Assembly: GCA_944393345.1 (NCBI GenBank)
Contig: CALXZW010000069.1
Location: 1-6,767 of the forward strand
Length of the DNA: 6,767 nt
Direction of reading: 5' to 3'
From: an uncultured Clostridia bacterium
GTDB lineage: Bacteria; Bacillota; Clostridia; TANB77; CAG-508
Position numbers and translations under genes: made by a program
The notes under the pieces: generated by a model
Seen by the model: only the letters and a program-made list of their open reading frames with translations
Told to the model about the DNA's origin: nothing
Database searches by the model: none
Shown: in pieces, positions 1 to 5,335 of the stretch
Layout of the letters: the number at the start of each line of letters is the position of its first letter
Numbering within the stretch: the stretch's first letter is position 1

Positions 1-230
1 TGATATTCTTTGATATAGAACGCTTTATTAGATATTTCGTTTACTTTGTATTCTAGTATTGTAAGAGTAATTGGATGTGTAATTAGATATTCAGTAGGTT
101 CTATAAATTGTAAATTAGTAACCATTAAATGCTTAATCTTTCCATTCTTAATTGTGTAATTATAATTTTTAATGATTTCCAATAATTCCTCATTAGGTTT
201 TAATTCCTGTATTATCTTAAATTCAAGCAT
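1..230 (-). CDS. Unrecognised protein, 5' part only (runs off left edge)
   Basis: The ATG at 230-228 opens a frame that stays free of stops for 76 codons to the window edge. Nine bases upstream is a near-perfect AGGAGG ribosome site (minus strand, around 240-245), which is the main reason to call this a real gene. The visible protein starts MLEFKIIQEL and alternates charged and hydrophobic residues (for example KPNEELLEIIKNY and TEYLITHPITLTILEY). It has no signal peptide, membrane span or cysteine motif. I do not recognise the family. It lies downstream of the tRNA-Gly terminator on the same strand. I found no convincing separate promoter in the 40 bases between them, so it may depend on read-through or a weak promoter. 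Confidence 0.65.
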   Translation of the reverse strand, partial: MLEFKIIQELKPNEELLEIIKNYNYTIKNGKIKHLMVTNLQFIEPTEYLITHPITLTILEYKVNEISNKAFYIKEY

Positions 231-273
231 TAAAAATGTCCTCCTTTCCAGAAAGAGAACATTTTTTGTTTAT

Positions 274-311
274 AAAAAAACAACCTACAAACCTTATAGT
301 TCGTAAGTTGT
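274..311 (-). terminator. Rho-independent terminator of tRNA-Gly
   Basis: On the minus strand a 13-bp stem (arms 311-299 and 292-280, with two G-T wobbles) closes a 6-base loop and runs straight into seven T residues (280-274). It begins 8 bases after the CCA end of the tRNA, so it should end the tRNA transcript. It also separates the tRNA from the gene starting at 230. Confidence 0.9.
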
Positions 312-318
312 TATAATT

Positions 319-392
<74 letters not shown>

Positions 393-412
393 ATTACTTT
401 TGACATTTATAA

Positions 413-441
413 ATTATACTGGGTTTTCTTCATTTTGTCAA
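413..441 (-). promoter_or_regulatory. Consensus promoter of tRNA-Gly
   Basis: On the minus strand TTGACA (441-436), a 17-base spacer and TATAAT (418-413) form a perfect sigma-A type promoter. Transcription should start near 406, leaving a leader of about 14 bases before the mature tRNA 5' end at 392. Confidence 0.93.
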
Positions 442-473
442 TACTTTTTCAAAATTTTTTAGATATATGCATG

Positions 474-518
474 AGTTACTACTATGAAAACTTAATATTA
501 GCTCTCATAGCAGTAACT
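474..518. repeat. Long imperfect hairpin between kinase gene and tRNA
   Basis: Arms 474-487 and 505-518 are complementary over 14 positions. The single imperfect position is a G-T wobble when read on the minus strand. The 17-base loop can add about five more pairs, giving a stem of roughly 19 bp. No T-run follows on either strand, so it is not a standard terminator. It may end or stabilise the kinase transcript, or be the remnant of a small repeat element. Confidence 0.55.
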
Positions 519-520
519 TA

Positions 521-560
521 TATGATAAAATCTTATAATCCTTACACTAATTTTATCACA
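521..560. repeat. Second hairpin, directly adjacent to the first
   Basis: TGATAAAAT (523-531) is matched by ATTTTATCA (550-558), a perfect 9-bp inverted repeat around an 18-base loop. On the minus strand two further pairs extend it to 521-560. Only two bases separate it from the hairpin at 474-518. It lies about 70 bases after the kinase stop codon in the reading direction of that gene. The stretch 393-632 contains these hairpins and the tRNA promoter, and I see no gene in it. Confidence 0.5.
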
Positions 561-632
561 ATTCTTCTTTTAAATGATATTTGTTTGTCATTTCTTTTGT
601 TGCAAATCCGTTATACATATTTACTTGTTATT

Positions 633-1706
633 TTATAATTCTATAAAGAATTCTATATATTCACTATCATTTTTAACATAAATTTTACCTTGATGCAACT
701 CTATAATTTGTTTGGTTATAGCAAGTCCTAATCCTGCTCCACCAGTACTACTAGTTCTTGCATCATCTCCTCTATAAAATTTTTCAAATAATTTATCCAA
801 TTTATATTGTGGAATTTTATCTCCTTTATTCCTAAATACAATGGATATTTTTCCTTCATTTTCCTCTAACTGTATTTCTATTGTGGTATTTTCATAACTA
901 TAATTAATAGCATTTTTTAATAAATTATCAAACGCCCTTGCTAGTTTATCACCATCTCCCACATACATTACTTTATCAACAGATTCCAGATGGCATTTTA
1001 AATTTCTTTTTTCAAGCATAGGATAACATTCATCAATCACTTGTTTTAATAAATATACTAAATTTATTTCTTGTTTATTAATCGGCATATTTTGCAAATT
1101 ATATCTTGTAATATCAAAAAATTGATTAGTTAATTCTTCTACTCTTAAGGCTTTATCTAATGCAATTTTGATATACTTTTCTTGCAATTCTTTCGATATT
1201 TGTTTTTCATCTTTTAATAAGGTTAAATATCCAATAATAGAAGTTAGTGGTGTTTTTAAATCATGTGCCATATATACAATTAAATCATTTTTCTTTTGTT
1301 CTGCTTCTCTCTCATTCTTTTTGCTTAGTATGTAATCATATTTAATTTCATTGATTTTATCAGAAAATTGGCTCATCTCACTTGGTAATTTAATGGTTTC
1401 ATTATCCTCTTTTAATATCAAATCTAAAGCATTATGTACTTCTTGCATACCATTTACATATTTTGATATAAATCGATAGATAACAATAATCATAACAATA
1501 CCAATGTATACATATGTAATTATATTTCTGTTATTCACGATCCAGTAATATAATTCATAATTTAAGCTCTCTACTACAACAGATATTCCACTTTCTAAAA
1601 ATAAAGTAGCAATAAAATAAACAATCATAGAAATGATATAGGCAACAATTAAATTTGTGATTAATGTTATACTTAATCTAATTTTCCTTTTGGTTAATTC
1701 ATTCAT
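633..1706 (-). CDS. VanS-type sensor histidine kinase
   Basis: This membrane sensor kinase should autophosphorylate on histidine and pass the phosphate to the regulator encoded just upstream. Numbering from the ATG at 1706 gives 357 residues. Two hydrophobic spans lie at about 13-36 and 62-78, with a short, probably extracytoplasmic loop of about 25 residues between them. A linker/coiled region follows. The HisKA motif is MAHDLKTPLTSIIGYL, with phospho-acceptor His148. The ATPase domain shows the N box (LLKNAINYS, Asn265), an NKG-type G1 box near 293-295, the F box (LFEKFYRG) and the G2 box GGAGLGLAI near 322-330. The DLKTPLTSIIGYL and GGAGLGLAI segments are typical of the VanS branch. The start codon overlaps the regulator stop by 8 bases (ATGAATGA), which indicates translational coupling. 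A TTG six bases further up (1712) is a possible but less likely start. The loop is too small for a large sensor domain, so the signal is unknown. Confidence 0.93.
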   Translation of the reverse strand: MNELTKRKIRLSITLITNLIVAYIISMIVYFIATLFLESGISVVVESLNYELYYWIVNNRNIITYVYIGIVMIIVIYRFISKYVNGMQEVHNALDLILKEDNETIKLPSEMSQFSDKINEIKYDYILSKKNEREAEQKKNDLIVYMAHDLKTPLTSIIGYLTLLKDEKQISKELQEKYIKIALDKALRVEELTNQFFDITRYNLQNMPINKQEINLVYLLKQVIDECYPMLEKRNLKCHLESVDKVMYVGDGDKLARAFDNLLKNAINYSYENTTIEIQLEENEGKISIVFRNKGDKIPQYKLDKLFEKFYRGDDARTSSTGGAGLGLAITKQIIELHQGKIYVKNDSEYIEFFIEL

Positions 1707-2388
1707 TTTCAATTTTATATCCCACTCCCCATACTGTTTTTATAAATTTTGGATGTTTGGTATCTTCGTTTAATTTTTCTCTTATCCTTCTAATATGCAC
1801 CATAACTGTATTATTACTGTCTAAATATTTTTCTTTCCATACCTTTTCAAATAACTCTTCTGAAGGAATCACTTTTCCTCTGTTTTCTGCTAAGTATAAC
1901 AATATTTCAAATTCCATTGGTGTGAAATCAATTTCTTTTTCATAGAGTGAGCATTTGTGTTTATCTTTATCTATCACTAATCCATTCATTTCAATTACAT
2001 GATTTGATGTATTTTCTCCATTGTATAATGTATATCTTCTTAATGCTGATTTTACTCTTGCCACTAACTCTAACGGATTAAATGGTTTGGTAATATAGTC
2101 ATCTGCTCCTAATGTTAATCCTTTTATCTTATCATTATCCTCTATTTTAGCAGTTAGCATAATGATAGGAAATTTTAGTCCTTTTTCACGAATATATCTA
2201 CAAATTTCAAATCCATCTTTTCCTTCAATCATCACATCTAAAACAGCAACATCTATTTTCTTGGTATCAATACAATTAATTGCTTCTTCTGATGTATAAA
2301 ATTTATATATCTGATAATTTTCATTTTGCAGATACAATTCTACTAAATCTGCAATTTCTTTTTCATCATCTAATACTAAAATATTCAT
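1699..2388 (-). CDS. VanR/OmpR-type response regulator
   Basis: This is a DNA-binding regulator of 229 residues. The receiver domain (1 to about 118) has the acidic pair Asp7/Asp8, phospho-acceptor Asp51 in VLDVMIEG, Thr79 and Lys101 in the TKPF motif. The C-terminal winged helix (about 128-226) includes DFTPMEFEILLYLAENRG and the recognition-helix region NNTVMVHIRRIREKL, ending with the VWGVGYKI wing typical of the OmpR class. The segments EIADLVELYL and LGADDYITKPFNPLELVARVK closely resemble VanR. The open frame extends upstream to a TTG at 2415. I place the start at the ATG (2388) because AAAGGA lies nine bases before it and the family begins with this ILVLDDE strand. It is first in a two-gene operon with the kinase. 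Resemblance to VanR does not mean glycopeptide resistance: no vanHAX-type genes are present. Confidence 0.94.
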   Translation of the reverse strand: MNILVLDDEKEIADLVELYLQNENYQIYKFYTSEEAINCIDTKKIDVAVLDVMIEGKDGFEICRYIREKGLKFPIIMLTAKIEDNDKIKGLTLGADDYITKPFNPLELVARVKSALRRYTLYNGENTSNHVIEMNGLVIDKDKHKCSLYEKEIDFTPMEFEILLYLAENRGKVIPSEELFEKVWKEKYLDSNNTVMVHIRRIREKLNEDTKHPKFIKTVWGVGYKIENE

Positions 2389-2466
2389 TTTTACAATTCC
2401 TTTCTCAAGGTTCAAATTATATAAAAAATTATAATTGGGACAACTTCTGTTTTTTCTCTTTATCGC

Positions 2467-2495
2467 ATTATACCATATAATTCCCTATTTTTATT
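2467..2495 (-). promoter_or_regulatory. Promoter of the regulator-kinase operon
   Basis: The minus strand shows an extended -10 element, TGGTATAAT (2475-2467). The -35 position at 17-base spacing (2495-2490, AATAAA) is poor, as is common for extended -10 or activator-dependent promoters. The start would be near 2460, leaving a leader of about 70 bases. The direct-repeat array at 2510-2549 lies 14 bases upstream of the -35 position, so positive autoregulation is plausible. Confidence 0.7.
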
Positions 2496-2509
2496 CTTTT
2501 TTCAGAAAT

Positions 2510-2549
2510 GTAAGAAAATGTTAAGAATTTGTTAATCCTTTCTTAAAGC
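2510..2549. promoter_or_regulatory. Four 11-bp-spaced direct repeats, probable response-regulator operator
   Basis: GTAAGAA (2510), TTAAGAA (2521), TTAATCC (2532) and TTAAAGC (2543) start exactly 11 bases apart, and each is followed by a mostly T-rich gap of 4 bases. Direct repeats of about 6-7 bases at 11-bp period are the usual binding pattern of OmpR/PhoB/PhoP-type regulator dimers. The array lies between the divergent regulator and peptidase genes. Its last unit coincides with the -35 region of the peptidase promoter. That the neighbouring regulator binds here is inference. Confidence 0.68.
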
Positions 2550-2572
2550 TCTTCTTGTATTTATCTTATAAA
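2544..2572 (+). promoter_or_regulatory. Activator-type promoter of the C39-like peptidase gene
   Basis: The -10 candidate TATAAA (2567-2572) has no good -35 box. The six bases at 17-base spacing (2544-2549, TAAAGC) belong to the fourth 11-bp repeat. A repeat array replacing the -35 element is typical of promoters that need a PhoB/OmpR-class activator. The start would be near 2579, and the ribosome site AAGAAGGA (2603-2610) precedes the ATG by six bases. Confidence 0.6.
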
Positions 2573-2616
2573 ATTTATATGAAAACAAAACATTTTTATA
2601 GAAAGAAGGATTTAAA

Positions 2617-3381
2617 ATGAAAAAAAGAATACACAAAAAACTAAATAAAAAAAGATTATTTCTATCTTTACTCCTATTATGTGTCATTTTTTATTTATAT
2701 ATAAATTCTCAAGATATTTCTGTTGAAAGTACAAATTTTATTTCTTCTTTAAAAAACAATTCTGAATATGATGTTATTAAACAAGATACTAATCACCATT
2801 ATGCTGGAATTGGTCAAGAAAAAGTTAATCATAAAGATGGCTATTTTACCACTTTTACAACAGAAAAAAATCATCAAAAAACATATCTAGAATACAAACA
2901 ATATGGAGATGCCTCTTGGAGTAACAATATTTATTGGGGAGATACTATGTCTGAAAATGGTTGTGGAATAACTGTTATGTCTATTATTTTAAGTGGTTAT
3001 AACAAAAATTACACTCCTGAAGATTTACGACAAAAATATTATCCTGTTATGGATTATGAACAATTTCCAAGTGAATTAGCTTCTACCTTTGGAATTAAAA
3101 ATTCTGGTTTTTACTATGATTCTGACCATTTGTCAAATACGGCTATTGAAGAACATTTACTTACCAATAGACCGATTATTGTTTGTGTTTGGAACCAACC
3201 ACATAATAATCGTTGGACGACTGCTTCTCATTATATGGCTCTCCTTGCTACTGACGGAAATGGAATGGTTTATGTTTCTAATCCGAATGGTTTAGAGAAT
3301 GATAGTAAAAGTTCTGGTTGGTATGATATAAATGAAATTACTCCTTATCTTGCAAAGGCAATTTATATTGAAGAATATTGA
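2617..3381 (+). CDS. Membrane-anchored C39-like (papain-fold) cysteine peptidase
   Basis: The protein has 254 residues. A very basic N-terminus (MKKRIHKKLNKKR) is followed by a hydrophobic span at about 13-29, which suggests a signal anchor or uncleaved signal peptide with the enzyme outside the cell. After a linker (about 30-85) comes a domain matching the peptidase C39-like type 2 pattern: a YKQYG segment with the probable oxyanion Gln95, the catalytic Cys116 in ENGCGITVMS, His205 in ASHYMALL, and Asn222 in VSNPNG as third residue. The spacing fits this family. Members occur in many Firmicute surface proteins, and most substrates are unknown. It lacks the ABC-transporter domains of bacteriocin-exporting C39 proteins and there is no double-glycine precursor nearby, so peptide maturation is not supported. 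It is divergent from a two-component operon and probably controlled by it. Cleavage of proteins or cell-wall peptides are both possible. Confidence 0.85.
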   Translation: MKKRIHKKLNKKRLFLSLLLLCVIFYLYINSQDISVESTNFISSLKNNSEYDVIKQDTNHHYAGIGQEKVNHKDGYFTTFTTEKNHQKTYLEYKQYGDASWSNNIYWGDTMSENGCGITVMSIILSGYNKNYTPEDLRQKYYPVMDYEQFPSELASTFGIKNSGFYYDSDHLSNTAIEEHLLTNRPIIVCVWNQPHNNRWTTASHYMALLATDGNGMVYVSNPNGLENDSKSSGWYDINEITPYLAKAIYIEEY

Positions 3382-3406
3382 ATCCTTTTTTCCTTAATGA
3401 TATAAT
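3378..3406 (+). promoter_or_regulatory. Promoter of the 90-residue membrane protein gene
   Basis: TTGAAT (3378-3383), a 17-base spacer and TATAAT (3401-3406) preceded by TGA form a strong extended -10 promoter. The -35 box overlaps the stop codon of the peptidase gene (3379-3381). The downstream gene can therefore be expressed without the peptidase promoter. Confidence 0.72.
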
Positions 3407-3446
3407 TCTAATAAATATATGTTAAGTTGTAAGGGGATTTATTATT

Positions 3447-3719
3447 ATGAAAAAATGGAAAATTATTAGAAATATTACTTTAGCTCTATTAGTATGTTTC
3501 ATGATATTTGCAGGATATATCATAATAAACGGTTTTTTGGCTGGTAATTATTATAATGATATTTTTGGTGTTACCATATTTTACTGGTTTCAACATGTTT
3601 GGGTAAGTCTATACTTTTACCTATATGTTTTTGCAATTCCTTTACTGATAGATATTATCATTCTTATTGTTTCTATAATACGAATAAAAAAATTGTCTAA
3701 AAGTATCATGGAAAAATAA
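3447..3719 (+). CDS. Small two-span membrane protein, unknown function
   Basis: The protein has 90 residues and is rich in aromatic and aliphatic residues. Span one is at about 8-28 (ITLALLVCFMIFAGYIII). A stretch of about 23 residues with many Tyr, Asn and Trp follows, then span two at about 52-78, ending in a basic tail (RIKKLSKSIMEK). Both ends are positively charged, so both are probably cytoplasmic, with the middle outside. The AAGGGG ribosome site at 3431-3436 lies ten bases before the ATG. I do not recognise a family. It is in line with the peptidase gene, 65 bases downstream, but has its own promoter and ends at a strong terminator. It could partner the peptidase or the kinase, but this rests on position only. 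Confidence 0.75.
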   Translation: MKKWKIIRNITLALLVCFMIFAGYIIINGFLAGNYYNDIFGVTIFYWFQHVWVSLYFYLYVFAIPLLIDIIILIVSIIRIKKLSKSIMEK

Positions 3720-3739
3720 TATCGTAAATTTTATAATGC

Positions 3740-3828
3740 AAATTATCTTTTGAATAGATGATTTACAATTCTACTATAAGTAAACTAATAGTCGAGAAAA
3801 CTAAACTGATTATTGGTTTACTTTTTTT
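3740..3828 (+). terminator. Rho-independent terminator after the small membrane gene, with a preceding hairpin
   Basis: The main stem has 14 pairs (3780-3793 with 3808-3821, two G-T wobbles), a 14-base loop and then seven T residues (3822-3828). A smaller 8-bp hairpin (3740-3747 with 3757-3764) lies just before it. Together they should isolate the peptidase/membrane-protein genes from the XRE gene. Confidence 0.88.
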
Positions 3829-3871
3829 ATGAAACATAGTAACATTTAATTATACGAAAACAAAGATATTA

Positions 3872-3914
3872 TTAGGTTGAAACTTTATTATCGTTCTTAT
3901 AATTTTCAACCTAA
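3872..3914. promoter_or_regulatory. 11-bp inverted repeat around the XRE promoter, probable operator
   Basis: TTAGGTTGAAA (3872-3882) and TTTCAACCTAA (3904-3914) are perfect complements separated by 21 bases, so matching points on the two arms are about three helical turns apart. The left arm contains the -35 box of the XRE gene promoter and the right arm begins right after its -10 box. Palindromic sites placed like this are usual for dimeric XRE-type autorepressors. In RNA the arms could also pair. Confidence 0.6.
3877..3903 (+). promoter_or_regulatory. Probable promoter of the XRE gene
   Basis: TTGAAA (3877-3882) and TATAAT (3898-3903) are separated by 15 bases, two shorter than ideal. The elements themselves are good, and they sit between and within the arms of the inverted repeat. 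Transcription would start near 3910, about 35 bases before the ATG. Confidence 0.55.
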
Positions 3915-3944
3915 CTTATTTATTGGAAAGGAATGTGATAAATT

Positions 3945-4340
3945 ATGAAAAGTATAGGAGAAACCATTGCTTCTTTTAGAAAGCAAAAAGGTATGACACA
4001 AAATGAATTAGCTGAAAAAATGAATGTTACGGATAAAGCAGTTTCAAAGTGGGAGCGAGATTTGTCTTGTCCAGATATTAATACTATTTCAAAATTAGCA
4101 GATATTTTAGATGTATCTGTTGAAGAACTATTGAAAGCTAAAAAGAAAGATGATTCTAATACAAAAATGAAAGATTTAATAAATCTAATATTTAAGGCTA
4201 TTGCTTTAGCAATGGGAATTGCTGTTGTGGTATTAAATATATTAAATCAAATAGATATAAAATCTTCTATTATTATGTTAGAAATTGGAATTGTTTGTAT
4301 TGCTATTTATTTGTTAGATAATAAGGAAATCAATAGTTGA
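3945..4340 (+). CDS. XRE-family regulator with C-terminal membrane spans
   Basis: The protein has 131 residues. The N-terminal helix-turn-helix (about 4-64) is of the Cro/cI type: IGETIASFRKQKGMTQNELAEKM, then recognition-helix region VTDKAVSKWERDLSCPDI, then LADILDVSVEELL. This KAVSKWERG-like form is widespread in Firmicutes. A Lys-rich linker (65-78) leads to two hydrophobic segments (about 81-101 and 107-124), so the DNA-binding domain is probably tethered to the membrane. AAAGGA at 3927-3932 precedes the ATG by 12 bases, a little long. It is alone in its transcript, between terminators at 3780-3828 and 4364-4407. The inverted repeat over its promoter suggests that it represses itself. Membrane-tethered XRE proteins often respond to a signal at the membrane, but none can be named here. 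Confidence 0.9.
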   Translation: MKSIGETIASFRKQKGMTQNELAEKMNVTDKAVSKWERDLSCPDINTISKLADILDVSVEELLKAKKKDDSNTKMKDLINLIFKAIALAMGIAVVVLNILNQIDIKSSIIMLEIGIVCIAIYLLDNKEINS

Positions 4341-4363
4341 TTGATTAAATTAGTATATTGTTT

Positions 4364-4407
4364 AATCCCAGAAGTTACTATATCGTAAGTTCTGGGATTA
4401 TCTTTTA
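4364..4407 (+). terminator. Terminator after the XRE gene
   Basis: AATCCCAGAA (4364-4373) pairs with TTCTGGGATT (4390-4399). Four more pairs lie inside after one G-G mismatch, with a 6-base loop. ATCTTTTATT follows, a moderate T-run. On the minus strand no T-run follows, so it is a weaker candidate for ending the convergent Fic gene, whose stop is at 4417. Confidence 0.75.
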
Positions 4408-4416
4408 TTGTTTCTA

Positions 4417-5100
4417 TCATGCTTGTTTATATCCAAATTTCTTCATTCTTTCTTCTTCTCTAACAGACAATTCTCTTAGCCATTTAGCTAATCCATTATT
4501 ATCATTATTTCTTAAAAATTCAAAGTATTTTACTCTATCCTCTTTTGCTATAACAACAGGTGGCAAGTTATTTTTTAATAATTCATAATTTATAAACAAT
4601 CTCCCTGTTCTTCCATTTCCATCTTCGAAAGGATGTATTTTCTCAAAATCAATATGATATTTAGCAATTTTAGAAAATATATCTTGTTCATCATGATTAT
4701 AATTATATATATAATACATCATTAAATTTGGAAATTTTTCAGGCTCAAGTGGAATATGTTCACTACCTTGAATAAATACTTGTATAGATTTATAACTTTC
4801 TATATCTTTAATATCTCTATTTATCGTTTCATTTAATTTTTTAATAAATCTTTCATCAAATTCTTCATTATTTTGTAAATTCTTAAAAACTAATTCTAAT
4901 GCTTTTTTATGATTGATAGCCTCATATATTTCCCTTGGTTCTTTTCCTTCAATTTTAAAGCTATTGTCGTTGTAAAGAATAGCATAGGTTTCAGCATAGG
5001 TAAGTATACTTCCTTCAATAGCATTTGAATGATAAGTACTTCTTGTAATGAAATCTTCTAAATATTCTTTTTTACTTAAAATAAATTCTAAAATCCTCAT
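4417..5100 (-). CDS. Fic-domain protein (putative AMP-transferase, class II)
   Basis: The protein has 227 residues. The Fic core motif HPFEDGNGRTGR (156-167) is intact: His156 is the catalytic base, the acidic Asp160 binds metal, and the GNGR loop binds nucleotide phosphates. Near the N-terminus, SNAIEG (25-30) matches the inhibitory-helix motif (S/T)xxxE(G/N), with Glu29 the expected blocking residue. This makes it a class II, self-inhibited Fic protein that transfers AMP (or another nucleotide group) to a target hydroxyl. The flap segment FIQGSEHIPLEP (109-120) probably places the target. It ends soon after the Fic fold and has no clear C-terminal winged helix, so it is shorter than many class II members. 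AAGGAG lies ten bases before the ATG. A terminator-like hairpin sits between this ribosome site and any upstream promoter, so attenuation is possible. The target protein is unknown. Confidence 0.92.
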   Translation of the reverse strand: MRILEFILSKKEYLEDFITRSTYHSNAIEGSILTYAETYAILYNDNSFKIEGKEPREIYEAINHKKALELVFKNLQNNEEFDERFIKKLNETINRDIKDIESYKSIQVFIQGSEHIPLEPEKFPNLMMYYIYNYNHDEQDIFSKIAKYHIDFEKIHPFEDGNGRTGRLFINYELLKNNLPPVVIAKEDRVKYFEFLRNNDNNGLAKWLRELSVREEERMKKFGYKQA

Positions 5101-5133
5101 TGTTTTGTTTCTCCTTGTATATAATTACAAGAA

Positions 5134-5171
5134 ATAAAAAAAGAACTTGACTATCATCAGCTCAGTTCTTT
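5134..5171 (-). terminator. Terminator/attenuator-like hairpin before the Fic gene
   Basis: On the minus strand AAAGAACTGA (5171-5162) pairs with TCAAGTTCTTT (5150-5140) with one bulged A, around an 11-base loop, and runs into a run of T residues down to 5136. It ends about 18 bases before the Fic ribosome site. It either ends a short upstream RNA or controls read-through into the Fic gene. The plus strand lacks a T-run here. Confidence 0.72.
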
Positions 5172-5173
5172 CT

Positions 5174-5231
5174 TCTGGTCGAGGTGAGGAGATTTTGCTT
5201 TTGAGAATTACCTATTTTCTAGCACTTCGAC
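5174..5231 (-). other. tRNA-end-like, structured region upstream of the Fic gene
   Basis: On the minus strand the sequence around 5193-5176 reads ATCTCCTCACCTCGACCA, which looks like the 3' end of a tRNA: T-stem CTCCT, acceptor CACCTCG and ACCA. CGAAGTG (5229-5223) can pair with that acceptor with one A-C mismatch on the minus strand (a G-T wobble on the plus strand). Only about 54 bases span the two ends and I cannot fold a D arm or anticodon arm, so it is not a working tRNA. It is followed directly by the terminator at 5134-5171. It could be a tRNA remnant left by an integration event, a small RNA, or a leader of the Fic gene. Confidence 0.35.
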
Positions 5232-5270
5232 ATTTTTTGAATGTAATTTGAATGCAGTAAATAAATTTTA

Positions 5271-5299
5271 TTGAAAAATTTTTTAAATTTCTGTATAAT
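5271..5299 (+). promoter_or_regulatory. Promoter of the small Cys-rich protein gene
   Basis: TTGAAA (5271-5276), a 17-base spacer and TATAAT (5294-5299) form a near-consensus sigma-A type promoter. The start would be near 5306, about 30 bases before the ATG. Confidence 0.82.
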
Positions 5300-5335
5300 A
5301 ACTTTAAATAAAAATTATAAAAGGCGAGTGGGAAT

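Noticed and set aside
1757..1945. Plus-strand frame of 62 codons
   Set aside because: It is antisense to the well-supported winged-helix part of the response regulator.
2280..2480. Plus-strand frame of 66 codons
   Set aside because: It is antisense to the regulator N-terminus, leader and promoter, with no ribosome site.
3089..3295. Second-frame open frame inside the peptidase gene
   Set aside because: The peptidase frame has clear catalytic motifs over this stretch and the alternative frame has no recognisable feature.
633..3381. Vancomycin-resistance cluster
   Set aside because: Only the regulator and kinase resemble VanR/VanS. No ligase, dehydrogenase or dipeptidase gene is present, and the nearby peptidase is C39-like, not VanX/VanY.
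2617..3381. Bacteriocin-processing C39 exporter
   Set aside because: The protein has one N-terminal span and the peptidase domain only, with no ABC transporter parts and no double-glycine leader peptide nearby.
4358..4588. Plus-strand frame of 76 codons
   Set aside because: It runs through the XRE terminator and antisense to the end of the Fic gene.
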